From NCBI GenBank assembly GCA_947487765.1, contig CANKXO010000008.1:62001-126000 (forward strand): DNA of 64,000 bases, given 5' to 3'. This stretch comes from an uncultured Pseudomonadales bacterium (GTDB lineage: Bacteria; Pseudomonadota; Gammaproteobacteria; Pseudomonadales; Cellvibrionaceae). Of the stretch, positions 24,017 to 32,914 are shown in pieces. The position numbers were made by a program, and so were the translations under genes. Below the pieces are notes generated by a model that saw nothing but the letters and a program-made list of their open reading frames with translations, did no database searches and was not told where the DNA came from. Within the stretch, counting starts at the first letter, position 1. Each line of letters starts with the position of its first letter.

Positions 24017-24168
24017 TCTTTCGTTATTTTTTTGAAGTTGCCGATCTGCTTCATATCAATATGGCGCTTGTTAGCGCTTAAAAGAAACACAATAAATTGT
24101 GCTATAGTCCTTGTTTTATAATGTGATAGGTATTTTTGTTGACTAATTTATTGCTGCAAGGCGTGGGT

Positions 24169-24810
24169 ATGACATCAGAGCGTACTCGTGAAAGGATGAT
24201 CCAACGATTAGTCGAGCAGGGCATTACTAATGTCCAGGTGCTTGAGATTATGCGCCAGGTTCCCCGTCATATCTTTCTTGATGAAGCTTTATCTCATAGA
24301 GCTTATGAGGATACCGCATTACCTATTGGTCATGGACAAACACTTTCTCAGCCTTACATTGTTGCTCACATGACGGAGAGATTATTGGGGGCGGCTGCTA
24401 AATTGGACCGGGTTCTAGAAATTGGTACCGGCTCCGGTTACCAGACAGCTGTATTAGCGCCATTTGTAAAACAACTATACAGTGCAGAACGTATTCGCCC
24501 TTTGCAGGAGTTAGCTCGCAAACGCTTACGTCAGTTATCAATACATAATGTTCAGTTCTCCTTAGCTGATGGCGGTTTAGGTTGGCCCGAAAAAGGTCCT
24601 TATGACGCTATCCTCAGTGCCGCAGCGCCGGCAAAAATTCCCCATAGCCTTAAGCAGCAGCTGGCACCTGATGGTGTTTTGGTGATCCCGGTCGGGGAAG
24701 ATAAGCAAATGCTAACCCAAGTAACCCGTTTGGGTGCTAGCGATGAATATGACGAAAAAACAATCGGTGCTGTTAAATTTGTGCCGTTATTAGCAGGGGT
24801 TGTGCGTTAA
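24169..24810 (+). CDS. pcm: Protein-L-isoaspartate O-methyltransferase
   Basis: S-adenosylmethionine-dependent repair enzyme of about 213 residues that methylates isoaspartyl residues of damaged proteins. The PRHIFLDEALSHRAYEDTALPIG block, the GQTLSQPYIVAHMTE segment and the SAM-binding LEIGTGSGYQTAVLA are diagnostic. The frame extends to a TTG at 24136, but the ATG at 24169 with AAGG about 10 bases before it gives the normal family length. The following DUF368 gene overlaps its stop by one base (TAATG), so the two are coupled. Confidence 0.95.
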   Translation: MTSERTRERMIQRLVEQGITNVQVLEIMRQVPRHIFLDEALSHRAYEDTALPIGHGQTLSQPYIVAHMTERLLGAAAKLDRVLEIGTGSGYQTAVLAPFVKQLYSAERIRPLQELARKRLRQLSIHNVQFSLADGGLGWPEKGPYDAILSAAAPAKIPHSLKQQLAPDGVLVIPVGEDKQMLTQVTRLGASDEYDEKTIGAVKFVPLLAGVVR

Positions 24811-25760
24811 TGAGTGATGGATTACCTAATGCTTATCGAGCTAGGGATTGGTTTTTATTATTTTTTAAAGGCATTGCGATGGGGGCGGCGGATGTCGTTC
24901 CTGGAGTATCCGGCGGTACAATTGCCTTTATTTCCGGTATTTATGAACGGCTACTTGGTGCGCTTAAGTCATTAACACCGCTGGCATTAGTCGTGCTTTA
25001 TCGCAAAGGGTTTAGAGAGTTCTGGAAGGCCATTGATGGACGATTTCTGGTGACTTTATTCGGTGGTATCTTATTCAGCATTTTCACGTTAGCTAACGTT
25101 ATAAATTATAGTTTGGAAAATTATCCTATATTAGTTTGGTCTTTCTTTTTTGGGCTAGTTTTAGCCTCTATTGTGTACCTTATTCAACAAACTTCCCAAT
25201 GGCGTATACAGGAAATCATTGCAATCAGCATCGGGACGGCTATTGCGATTGCTATATCGTCCTTACGTCCGGCGCAACTTCCAGCGGAGTGGTGGATGAT
25301 GACGTTGGCTGGGGCTATTGCAATCTGCGCCATGATTCTGCCAGGTATTTCAGGTAGCTTTATATTGTTATTAATGGGGATGTATCAAGTCTTTATCGAA
25401 GCTTTACAGAATATCGATCTATTATTGCTTGCCAGTTTTGGCTGTGGTTGTGTCATAGGCTTACTAGGATTTAGTCACCTACTCAGCTGGTTGTTAAAGA
25501 AATATGAATCAGTGATTTATGCATTGCTTATTGGCTTTTTGGTAGGGTCTTTAAAAGTGCTTTGGCCTTGGAAGCAAGTATTGGAAACTACGGTTGACAG
25601 GCATGGAGAGGTTATCCCATTGGTACAGTCCAATATATCGCCCAATTTTTATACGGAACTGACTGCGCAACCTGCTTTCTTAGGTGGAGCGGTACTGAGT
25701 ATTTTGTTTGGTTTAGTGTTGGTTTTATTACTAGAAAGAATAGGGCGTTCTAAAGAATAA
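24810..25760 (+). CDS. DUF368 membrane protein (PopT-type polyprenyl-phosphate transporter)
   Basis: Polytopic inner-membrane protein of 316 residues with about 8 to 9 hydrophobic helices. The GAADVVPGVSGGTIAFISGIYERLL motif near residues 21-46, and a second copy of its logic around MILPGISGSFILLLMG, are the hallmark of DUF368. Recent work assigns some DUF368 members (PopT) to recycling of undecaprenyl phosphate across the membrane; assignment here rests on family membership. It is coupled to pcm and precedes the nlpD-rpoS pair, so it may share the stationary-phase operon. Confidence 0.85.
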   Translation: MSDGLPNAYRARDWFLLFFKGIAMGAADVVPGVSGGTIAFISGIYERLLGALKSLTPLALVVLYRKGFREFWKAIDGRFLVTLFGGILFSIFTLANVINYSLENYPILVWSFFFGLVLASIVYLIQQTSQWRIQEIIAISIGTAIAIAISSLRPAQLPAEWWMMTLAGAIAICAMILPGISGSFILLLMGMYQVFIEALQNIDLLLLASFGCGCVIGLLGFSHLLSWLLKKYESVIYALLIGFLVGSLKVLWPWKQVLETTVDRHGEVIPLVQSNISPNFYTELTAQPAFLGGAVLSILFGLVLVLLLERIGRSKE

Positions 25761-25895
25761 TAGGCATTATTAGAACTCTATCTCGGAAAAAAGGCTAAGT
25801 TGCTCATGAATTTACGCTTTTCTTATAAAAAATTTAGAGTCATTTTGCATAAATTGTTAGAATTGATAACTAAAAGTTATATTTGTGAATAAAAA

Positions 25896-26813
25896 ATGAT
25901 CTTTAAAAATCATACACAGTTATCCACAGCTTGTTTACATTGCTTTCTGTGTAATTTGAAAGTGATCTTTATTCTGATCGTTTTTTTGTTTTTTGTTGCT
26001 TGTTCTGCGTCAACTCAAAGAGCGCCAGTATATAATCGTACTCAGCCACCAACGACTAAGATCACGCGACACGTTGTCGCTCTAGGGGAGACTCTTTATT
26101 CAATTGCCTGGCGTTACGGTTTGGATTACAAAGGGCTAGCTAGGGCCAATAGAATTGGGAGTTCTTATCGAATATTCCCGGGCCAAGTCATTTATCTAAA
26201 TGACAACGTGCAGCCTCGTTCACGGCCAAAACCCAGTGTAGCGGTTGCTCCTTCTCCACCCTCACCATCATCTATTCCAAGCGCTAAAAAATACAAACCC
26301 GCTCAAAAAAAGATCATATCCAGTCCTCCTGTTATTACAAATTCAAATAAGACAACGACAAAGCCTCGTTCAGAAAAGAAATCGACCAAAGCGGTACGTG
26401 CTTCATCAACTCAAGCTAAGAGCGGTAAGATATTCTGGCGATGGCCTGCTAGAGGCAGAGTGCTTACTAACTTTTCTCGCAATGGGGGCCTAAAAAAAGG
26501 TATTGATATCGAAGGTAAAAAGGGAGAATCTGTCATTGCAGCTGCTTCCGGTGAAGTTGTTTACGCGGGAAGTGGACTCAGGGGTTATGGAAAACTGGTG
26601 ATTATTAAGCATAGTGATGTTTACTTAAGTGCTTATGCACATAATCAACGTCTCAGGGTTAAGGAAGGCGATATTGTTAAAGCTGGACAACGTATAGCAG
26701 ATATAGGTTCAAGCGGAACTGGTACTAAAGGTAAGCCGAGATTGCATTTTCAAATCCGGCGCGATGGTAAACCCATCAACCCATTACCTTTGTTACCAAA
26801 AAGAAAAACCTAA
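25896..26813 (+). CDS. nlpD: NlpD-like LysM/M23 lipoprotein
   Basis: Envelope protein of 305 residues. A hydrophobic N-terminal segment ends in a VACS lipobox-like site near residue 36; the basic leader is unusually long, so a downstream TTG at 25956 could be the real start. A LysM peptidoglycan-binding domain (HVVALGETLYSIAWRYG, about 59-103) and a Ser/Pro/Lys-rich linker precede a C-terminal LytM/M23 domain (about 195-300). The metal-binding residues of active M23 peptidases are missing (KKGIDI and RLHFQI replace the His-bearing motifs), as in E. coli NlpD. It is therefore an activator of an amidase such as AmiC rather than a peptidase. It lies directly upstream of rpoS. Confidence 0.92.
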   Translation: MIFKNHTQLSTACLHCFLCNLKVIFILIVFLFFVACSASTQRAPVYNRTQPPTTKITRHVVALGETLYSIAWRYGLDYKGLARANRIGSSYRIFPGQVIYLNDNVQPRSRPKPSVAVAPSPPSPSSIPSAKKYKPAQKKIISSPPVITNSNKTTTKPRSEKKSTKAVRASSTQAKSGKIFWRWPARGRVLTNFSRNGGLKKGIDIEGKKGESVIAAASGEVVYAGSGLRGYGKLVIIKHSDVYLSAYAHNQRLRVKEGDIVKAGQRIADIGSSGTGTKGKPRLHFQIRRDGKPINPLPLLPKRKT

Positions 26814-26978
26814 ACTGTTTTCGAAATCGTCCGATAACTTATGTTAATAGGTTTGTTACTGGAATTAATTAACCACTATTTCAGGGTAAGGTGACAGACT
26901 CAAAGTGGGCTATCAGTAAAGTCTTTAAAAAAGTATAAAAAGATCCTGATAAAAATTAACAAATAAGAGATGAGAATC

Positions 26979-27956
26979 ATGGCAGCACAACAAATCCATA
27001 GTAAAGAAAAGAATAAGTTCGAAGAGCAAAAGATTCCTGCTGATGTGGCTAATGTCGTCGAAGAGTCAGTTTCTGAGAAAGAAACAATTAAAGACTTAGA
27101 CGTTGATACGGTACAGAAAACTCTTGATGCGACTCAACTCTATTTGAATGAAATTGGATTCTCTCCATTGTTAAGTGCGGAAGAGGAAGTTTTCTTTGCG
27201 CGCAAAGCCCTTAAAGGCGAAGAAGCTGCGCGGAAGCGCATGATAGAAAGCAACCTTCGCTTAGTGGTTAAAATTGCTCGACGCTATGTGAATCGGGGTT
27301 TGGCATTATTAGACTTAATTGAAGAAGGTAATCTTGGCCTTATTCGAGCGGTTGAAAAATTTGACCCGGAAAGGGGATTTCGTTTTTCAACTTATGCTAC
27401 TTGGTGGATTCGCCAAACTATAGAGCGTGCAATAATGAATCAGACGCGCACGATTCGCTTGCCTATTCACGTTGTTAAAGAATTGAATGTGTACTTGAGA
27501 GCAGCTCGAGAGCTATCTCAGAAGCTAGATCATGAGCCTTCAGCTGAAGAAATTGCTAATTTGTTAGAAAAGCCAGTAGGTGATGTTGAGAGGATGCTTG
27601 GTCTTAATGAACGAGTGAATTCTATTGATGCGCATATTGGTAATAATGGCGATAAGACGCTGTGTGACACTATTCCTGATCAACAGGTTTCTGACCCTGT
27701 CTCTTTGTTGCAAAATAGTGATTTAAGCGACAGTATTGATGGTTGGTTAACCGAGTTAACAGAAAAGCAGAGAGAAGTCCTATGCCGCCGTTTTGGGCTT
27801 AGAGGGCATGAAATTAGTACGCTTGAGGAAGTGGGGCGTGAAATAGGTTTGACTCGTGAGCGCGTTCGACAAATACAGGTAGAAGCATTAAAGCGCCTAC
27901 GAGACATCATGATGCAACAAGGTTTAGATAGTGAGTGCTTGTTTGGTATGGCGTGA
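26979..27956 (+). CDS. rpoS: RNA polymerase sigma factor RpoS (sigma-38)
   Basis: Stationary-phase sigma factor of about 325 residues. Region 1.2 ([19 protein letters not shown]), region 2 ([38 protein letters not shown] and [14 protein letters not shown]) and region 4 ([19 protein letters not shown]) are all intact. The frame has an earlier ATG at 26970; the ATG at 26979 has a better-spaced GAGATGAG site. An upstream spacer of about 165 bases from nlpD holds its own leader. An intrinsic terminator follows. In pseudomonads fdxA and mutS come next, whereas here a 5-kb signalling operon intervenes. Confidence 0.97.
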   Translation: MAAQQIHSKEKNKFEEQKIPADVANVVEESVSEKETIKDLDVDTVQKTLDATQLYLNEIGFSPLLSAEEEVFFARKALKGEEAARKRMIESNLRLVVKIARRYVNRGLALLDLIEEGNLGLIRAVEKFDPERGFRFSTYATWWIRQTIERAIMNQTRTIRLPIHVVKELNVYLRAARELSQKLDHEPSAEEIANLLEKPVGDVERMLGLNERVNSIDAHIGNNGDKTLCDTIPDQQVSDPVSLLQNSDLSDSIDGWLTELTEKQREVLCRRFGLRGHEISTLEEVGREIGLTRERVRQIQVEALKRLRDIMMQQGLDSECLFGMA

Positions 27957-27985
27957 TGCTAATTTAAATCTTTATAAGTATTAAT

Positions 27986-28015
27986 AAAAAGCCTCGCAAT
28001 AGCGGGGTTTTTTTT
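27986..28015 (+). terminator. Intrinsic terminator after rpoS
   Basis: A short GC-rich stem (CCTCGC, AATA loop, GCGGGG, with one wobble pair) is followed by a long T run and preceded by an A run, about 30 bases after the rpoS stop. Confidence 0.85.
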
Positions 28016-28466
28016 ATTGTTCAGCTAACAATAAAAATATTGAGGTAATGTTGGCCAGTACTTTTAAGGGAGGGGTTAGGTTTGCAGGAGAAAACAACAT
28101 ACAACGCTTCCTTGTGTCGTATGATTTCCATGTAGAAGCTACTTGGCAGTAGCATCCTTTAGATACCATTTCCGGTAATATTTAGGGTCCGTCATTGTTG
28201 GCGCTATCCGGCTCGCTTTCATTCACTTGATATAGGAAAAATATGTCATCGTCCTGACAGTCTAAGTCTTATTTTTATACTTCCGATAATATAGTTAGCT
28301 GTATTCCATTACGATTATCATTGGAGGCGCAAAATTCAACTTAAAATAATGATAATAACTAATACTTTGGCTGGCTATACCTAAAACTAGTTAGTGAAAT
28401 GGTTAAAAACCTCTTGATTGTCTTGAAATCACTATAAATAGGTATTTTTGAACCTTGAAAGTCGGC
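28016..28466. other. Long intergenic region after rpoS
   Basis: About 450 bases between the rpoS terminator and the end of the leftward signalling operon. No gene was recognised. In Pseudomonas the small RNA rsmZ lies between rpoS and fdxA, but the few GGA triplets here are not arranged in obvious repeated hairpin loops, so no such RNA is called. The 12-base sequence AACTAGTTAGTG at 28385-28396 recurs at 33798-33809. Confidence 0.4.
28385..28396. repeat. Left copy of a 12-bp direct repeat flanking the signalling operon
   Basis: AACTAGTTAGTG occurs here and in the same orientation at 33798-33809, in the spacers on either side of the four-gene operon at 28518-33556. It contains the palindrome AACTAGTT. 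It could be a junction duplication, a shared operator or coincidence. Confidence 0.35.
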
Positions 28467-28502
28467 AAAAACTATCAAATATTATAAGCTGATAGTTTTT
28501 TT
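28467..28502 (-). terminator. Intrinsic terminator of the leftward signalling operon
   Basis: Inverted repeat AAAAACTATCA / TGATAGTTTTT with a 12-base loop, 16 bases beyond the kinase stop. On the minus strand the stem ends in a T run. Confidence 0.75.
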
Positions 28503-28517
28503 AATGGAGTGTCGTTA

Positions 28518-29936
28518 TTAAGCATTATCTTTTTCAGATAACGCAATTTTAGGAATCGATAAAAGTACTTTGCAGCTACCATTACTTGTCTTACTGATAT
28601 CAATACTGGCTGATAGCTGTTGGGCACGCCATTTGAGGTTTTTAATGCCTTGCCCATAACTGTTAGTATCATTTGTAAAATGCCCGTTGTCTTCTGTTGA
28701 AAGGCATATATTGTCGTGATTCTCAAATACATTAAACATAATAACAGATGCATTGGAATGCTTAAGTGTATTCGAAAAAGTCTCTTGTAGAATGCGCAAA
28801 ATATGTAAGGCTTGTTGAGGTTGCAGGTAAATATCATCAGCAAATTCCTCAACATTCCAGACTAATTTAATGTCTATGCTTTCCAAGCGCCGGTTCATCC
28901 TATATTTAAAGTCGGCTAAGAGTGCTGATAAAATATTAGCATTCATGTTGAGGGAGTTAATTATCAGCCTGAAATCGTCCAGGCAGTTTGATAGTATCTC
29001 AGAGATATTTTCTCTTATTATAGAGTTATCTTCTTTTTCTATTAACGCTAACGAAGCGACTAACTGGCCACCAATACCATCGTGCATGTCTTTCATAATG
29101 CGTGATCGCTCGTCAGAAATAGCTTTTGAGCGTTCAAGCTCAATCGCTTGTTGCCGAGTACGGTCAAGCTCACTATTTTTCATGGATAGCTCATCGATTG
29201 TGTCATTAAGTGATTTGGTGGCGAAATGTATCTTCCCCTGTAGAATTTTTTCATTTACTTGAATTGATTCCGCCATATTATTAAAGACTTTTTGAATTTT
29301 TAATAACTCTCCGGAAGAATTTTCATCACAACGTTGATCAAATTGTTTGTTCTCAATCAGTGACGCAGATTTTTTAAGAGAGTTTAAGCCTGACAATAAT
29401 TTCCGACTAAAAATGTAAGCTAAAAATAATCCAACGACTATACCCAAGAGAGTGACTATCAGTATGCGTTTATAAATCCGTTGTTTTTTAGAAAATGTCT
29501 TACTTTTAGATATGCCAAAAGTGATGTTGCCAAGTGCTTTATTTAGAGAAGGGTCATTGCTTGTTTGTACAAAATCATCAAGGTCAGGTGTGCTGTTGAT
29601 AACAGGGACACTAAATATTTTTGAGTTTTTATAATTGTCTTTTTTTAGAAAAACAAATGCATTATAGTTATTGTCTGAAAAACGGATAAAATCCATATCT
29701 TCAGATTTCATTACTGTTTCGGCAATGCTTAATATTTCTTCATTGTTTCCGGTGTAGAAATGGAATTCAGATAGCAGTAATATTTGTTCGGATAGATATT
29801 TTCCTCTTTGCTCTATTTCTCTCTCAGCGTCTTCTAGAGAATCGATGAGAAAAAATATAGATATTGCTAGCGTAGTGAATACAAGAGGAGCAATTGCAAT
29901 AAAGAATAATTGAGAACTTATTCGCTTAAATATCAT
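28518..29936 (-). CDS. NarX/UhpB-type membrane histidine kinase
   Basis: Kinase of 472 residues. A transmembrane helix (about 10-31), a periplasmic region (about 32-155), a second helix (about 158-176), a HAMP-like segment and a coiled coil precede a HisKA_3 dimerisation domain with the phosphoacceptor His near 283 in KDMHDGIGGQL and a HATPase domain (LQETFSNTLKHSNAS, DNGHF, GQGIKNLKWRA). Kinases of this class pair with NarL-type regulators, and one is encoded at the head of the same operon. The start overlaps the end of the binding-protein gene by 11 bases. It is the last gene, followed by a terminator. Confidence 0.92.
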   Translation of the reverse strand: MIFKRISSQLFFIAIAPLVFTTLAISIFFLIDSLEDAEREIEQRGKYLSEQILLLSEFHFYTGNNEEILSIAETVMKSEDMDFIRFSDNNYNAFVFLKKDNYKNSKIFSVPVINSTPDLDDFVQTSNDPSLNKALGNITFGISKSKTFSKKQRIYKRILIVTLLGIVVGLFLAYIFSRKLLSGLNSLKKSASLIENKQFDQRCDENSSGELLKIQKVFNNMAESIQVNEKILQGKIHFATKSLNDTIDELSMKNSELDRTRQQAIELERSKAISDERSRIMKDMHDGIGGQLVASLALIEKEDNSIIRENISEILSNCLDDFRLIINSLNMNANILSALLADFKYRMNRRLESIDIKLVWNVEEFADDIYLQPQQALHILRILQETFSNTLKHSNASVIMFNVFENHDNICLSTEDNGHFTNDTNSYGQGIKNLKWRAQQLSASIDISKTSNGSCKVLLSIPKIALSEKDNA

Positions 29937-30846
29937 TGTTTTCCCTTACAATTTTTGCAATCGAGGATGGCCTGTATTGTAAAGCTTTAGCAATATTTCT
30001 ATTAACCTCTATCTGGTATTTAGGTGAATTTATCTGTTTTTCAAAGTGCCCTTTTTCTATCCATTCTATAACACGTCTTTCGGTTTCTTCGATGATTTGT
30101 TCAGCTGATGAGTATATTGATATCATCGCGCCAGCTTTTAAAAAAGCTTTTGAATAACCAATAACAGGGATTTTATGGCTGTATGCTTGGTGTAGTATCC
30201 ATCTTGCGTTATTTCCTGACCAGACGTTTTGATCGTGTATTGCAATAATTGCGGCAGCATTAGATAAGTCTTTTTTAATCGTTTTTGCGGCAGTATCACC
30301 TTCTTTGATTCTGAGTATTTTAATGTTGGTTTTACTTTTTTCTTCAAGATTATTGATTTCTTGAATTGCGTAATCATTCTTTTCTGAAGCTATAACAATG
30401 ATGATTTTTTTGTAATCATTTCTCATCGTTTTTTCTGCGATATTGACTAATCGTTGTAGAGGTTGGTCTATAACAATGGCGGCCCAAGGGTTATCTTTTG
30501 CGTAGCTGTTAATTGTAGATGCGTTTTTCCTCGTGGTGAAAGTATATAGGGTAGGGGTGTTGGATTGTGTAAGATAATTTGGGTTTGGAGACTTTTTTCC
30601 AATGTTGATGACTAGACTGTCTTTTTTAAGTGAATGCCCTTTTATTTCACTAAAGCTCATTACCTCTATTTCAGAGTGGTTTAACTGCAATGTTGATAAT
30701 GTTTTTTTGTTTAAATTTTTCTGGATGGCATAAGCTATCTTCTTGTAAACGTTTACGTCTTCAGGGTATGTAATATAGATCGAAGCTTGTGCTGAATAGC
30801 TTGTCAGTAAAAAAAATGCTAAAAGTATGGTTGTTTTCAGCTTCAT
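29926..30846 (-). CDS. Periplasmic ABC-type binding protein (ABC_sub_bind-like)
   Basis: Secreted protein of 306 residues with a signal peptide ending near YSAQA. The fold pattern (two alternating alpha/beta lobes, with a KIIIVIASEKNDYAIQEINNL segment and a QAYSHKIPVIGYSKAFLKAGAMISIY segment) matches the uncharacterised ABC transporter substrate-binding family that includes TrpX-like proteins. No ABC permease or ATPase is nearby. It lies between a TonB-dependent receptor (10 bases upstream) and a kinase (11-base overlap), so a role as periplasmic ligand sensor for the kinase is more likely than transport. The ligand is unknown. Confidence 0.78.
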   Translation of the reverse strand: MKLKTTILLAFFLLTSYSAQASIYITYPEDVNVYKKIAYAIQKNLNKKTLSTLQLNHSEIEVMSFSEIKGHSLKKDSLVINIGKKSPNPNYLTQSNTPTLYTFTTRKNASTINSYAKDNPWAAIVIDQPLQRLVNIAEKTMRNDYKKIIIVIASEKNDYAIQEINNLEEKSKTNIKILRIKEGDTAAKTIKKDLSNAAAIIAIHDQNVWSGNNARWILHQAYSHKIPVIGYSKAFLKAGAMISIYSSAEQIIEETERRVIEWIEKGHFEKQINSPKYQIEVNRNIAKALQYRPSSIAKIVRENNDI

Positions 30847-30856
30847 TGGTTAAAGG

Positions 30857-32872
30857 TCAGGGCATTGTAAAAGATAAGGTTGCATAATAGCGGGGCTCAA
30901 AAAATCTTCTGCTATCAAATTCTTGATATTCATCTCTAAGGTTTTGTGCCGCTAATTCTAAAGTTATTGTGTTGTCTCCAAGTTTAAAATCTGTCGATAT
31001 AGATGAATCTATTCGCGTATAGCTTTCTATTCTATCTCCTACGTTCAACCATTCGATTTCTCTAACATGATATGCGCTAAGGTTAAACTTCCAGTTCTTA
31101 AATTTAGTTGAGCCGAGTATCCCATAGCTTTCTCGAGGTGCTGTTGTAGAGAATTCCCTAACATCTGATGGGTTTATTTCTTCATTGATTTCAGTTTTAG
31201 TACGGCCATAATTAAAATGGAATCTCAGGATGTCACGTGTTGTTCTATAGGTTATCTCTCCTTCAATTCCATAAGCCTCATGAGTATCATTATTGCTGAT
31301 TAATCTGCGGTTATTACCTATAGCATCATTAACACTTAGGTCTCTGGGGAAGCCTATAACATCAGTAATTTTGTCCTGATATAGCTTTAAATCCCAGCTT
31401 ATTGGTAATGTTGATAATTGACCTAGATAGCCAATGTCATAACTATCAATTTTTTCTGGTTTTATATTCTCATCAGAAAGATAAATTTCATCGAGCAAAA
31501 AGCCATTGACCAAAACTAAATTTTTGTCGAAATTCTTTTCTAGTAATGATGGCATACGATAGCCTCTTGAGGCCGAAATTCGTAATGATTGGGAATGGCT
31601 TGGATGAAAATTTAAACTGGCTCTTGGGGAGAATCGCCCACGGTAGTCATCGACATATTCATATATTGCGCCACTATTGAATGTTACTGATTTTGCTAGG
31701 TCTATCTGTGCATTACCAAATAATCTATATGTAGTGTCGGAGACTTTGCCCTTTTCATTGAAGTAAGAAATGCTTCTCAGCGTGTCGTACCGGACACCTG
31801 TTCCAAGCATATATTTTAAATCTTCTTGATATATAGCATTGTAGGTTACTTCTATATCTGTTTTAGTGGCATCGTTAGTTTCATCTCCATCAATAAATCT
31901 TTGATCCGGTTCGCCCGTTGCTGCTGAAAATGGCGCAAAAGGTATACCTTCGGACTCTAATAATTCTGATAATAAAAACGAGTCGGATAGATCATTGACT
32001 TCATCACTATTGTGGTAAAAATTCCACTTGATATCATTATCTTGGGATAATATTTTTTTCCCTTGTATATGCGCAGACCAGCTGGTTGCTTCTCTATCCC
32101 TTTCTTCCAATAAACTTGAACTAATTTCTGTTCCGGTGGTGCCATCACTATAATTTAAATAGATGTTAATAGGGTGATCTTTCTTTTCATTAAATTGAGC
32201 ATGAAAAGAAAAATAATCAATATCGCGTGAATCTCTATAGTCATCTATACCACCATTTTTTCTCTGAGCGGTAGTAAAGCGATAATTAATATTTTCTATA
32301 GAATCACTGAATCGCGCGATTTGATGTTCCTCGCCTTTGTTACCTTTGCGAAAGTGATAATAAAGAGAGTCGTCTATTTCTGGTGATGTTGTAATAATAT
32401 TAATGGCGGCCGTAAAAGAATTGGAACCATATGCTGAGGCAGAAGAACCTCTTACAACCTCTATATGCTCTATATCTTCCAACTGCACACCTAGGAAATC
32501 CCAATCAACAGTTGATAGTGTAGGCGTGTATGTAGAACGGCCATTAACGAGTACTTGTAAGCGATTGCCTATATCTGAACCTAAACCGTGATAGGCTACC
32601 GCAAAGCGTCTGCCATCAACATGTGCAACCTGGAAACCAGGTACTAATCGTAATAAATCAGCAAACTCAATAAAGCCTGATGCTTCTATCATTGCCTTAT
32701 CTATTACTGTAACGCTCGACGGGCTTGTTAATACAGATTGATTTAAACGGCTGGCGCTGATGACTATAGGGAGGTCATCTGAAAAATCATCCAAAAATAT
32801 ATCTTCATCTGAAAAAGAAGCAGTGCTTAATACAGATAGTGATGAGAGTATATAGTAGTTGATTTTTTTCAT
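30857..32872 (-). CDS. TonB-dependent outer-membrane receptor
   Basis: Outer-membrane protein of 671 residues. A signal peptide (about 1-20) is followed by a short Asp-rich segment, a plug domain (about 35-160: VISASRLNQSVLTSPSSVTVIDKAMIE, then VLVNGRSTYTP and IEVVRGSSASAYGSNSFTAAINIIT) and a 22-strand-type barrel ending in SFTMP. Length suits a siderophore-, cobalamin- or small-molecule-type receptor, and the substrate is not evident. It lies 42 bases after a NarL-type regulator gene and is transcribed with a binding protein and a kinase. This suggests that the receptor either imports or detects the ligand that the two-component system senses. Confidence 0.92.
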   Translation of the reverse strand: MKKINYYILSSLSVLSTASFSDEDIFLDDFSDDLPIVISASRLNQSVLTSPSSVTVIDKAMIEASGFIEFADLLRLVPGFQVAHVDGRRFAVAYHGLGSDIGNRLQVLVNGRSTYTPTLSTVDWDFLGVQLEDIEHIEVVRGSSASAYGSNSFTAAINIITTSPEIDDSLYYHFRKGNKGEEHQIARFSDSIENINYRFTTAQRKNGGIDDYRDSRDIDYFSFHAQFNEKKDHPINIYLNYSDGTTGTEISSSLLEERDREATSWSAHIQGKKILSQDNDIKWNFYHNSDEVNDLSDSFLLSELLESEGIPFAPFSAATGEPDQRFIDGDETNDATKTDIEVTYNAIYQEDLKYMLGTGVRYDTLRSISYFNEKGKVSDTTYRLFGNAQIDLAKSVTFNSGAIYEYVDDYRGRFSPRASLNFHPSHSQSLRISASRGYRMPSLLEKNFDKNLVLVNGFLLDEIYLSDENIKPEKIDSYDIGYLGQLSTLPISWDLKLYQDKITDVIGFPRDLSVNDAIGNNRRLISNNDTHEAYGIEGEITYRTTRDILRFHFNYGRTKTEINEEINPSDVREFSTTAPRESYGILGSTKFKNWKFNLSAYHVREIEWLNVGDRIESYTRIDSSISTDFKLGDNTITLELAAQNLRDEYQEFDSRRFFEPRYYATLSFTMP

Positions 32873-32914
32873 AATGAATGCGATTAAATTAGAGATATTT
32901 TTATAATAATTATT

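Noticed and set aside
25896-26813. Active M23 endopeptidase for the NlpD-like protein
   Set aside because: The His and Asp zinc ligands of active LytM domains are replaced (KKGIDI, RLHFQI), as in amidase-activating NlpD proteins.
28016-28466. Possible rsmZ-like small RNA between rpoS and the next genes
   Set aside because: Pseudomonads have rsmZ here, but the few GGA triplets are not in repeated hairpin loops, no GacA-type upstream element is visible, and no terminator follows on the plus strand other than the kinase terminator.
28475-28855. 126-residue frame over the end of the NarX-like kinase gene
   Set aside because: It is out of frame with the kinase HATPase motifs on the same strand and has no family resemblance.
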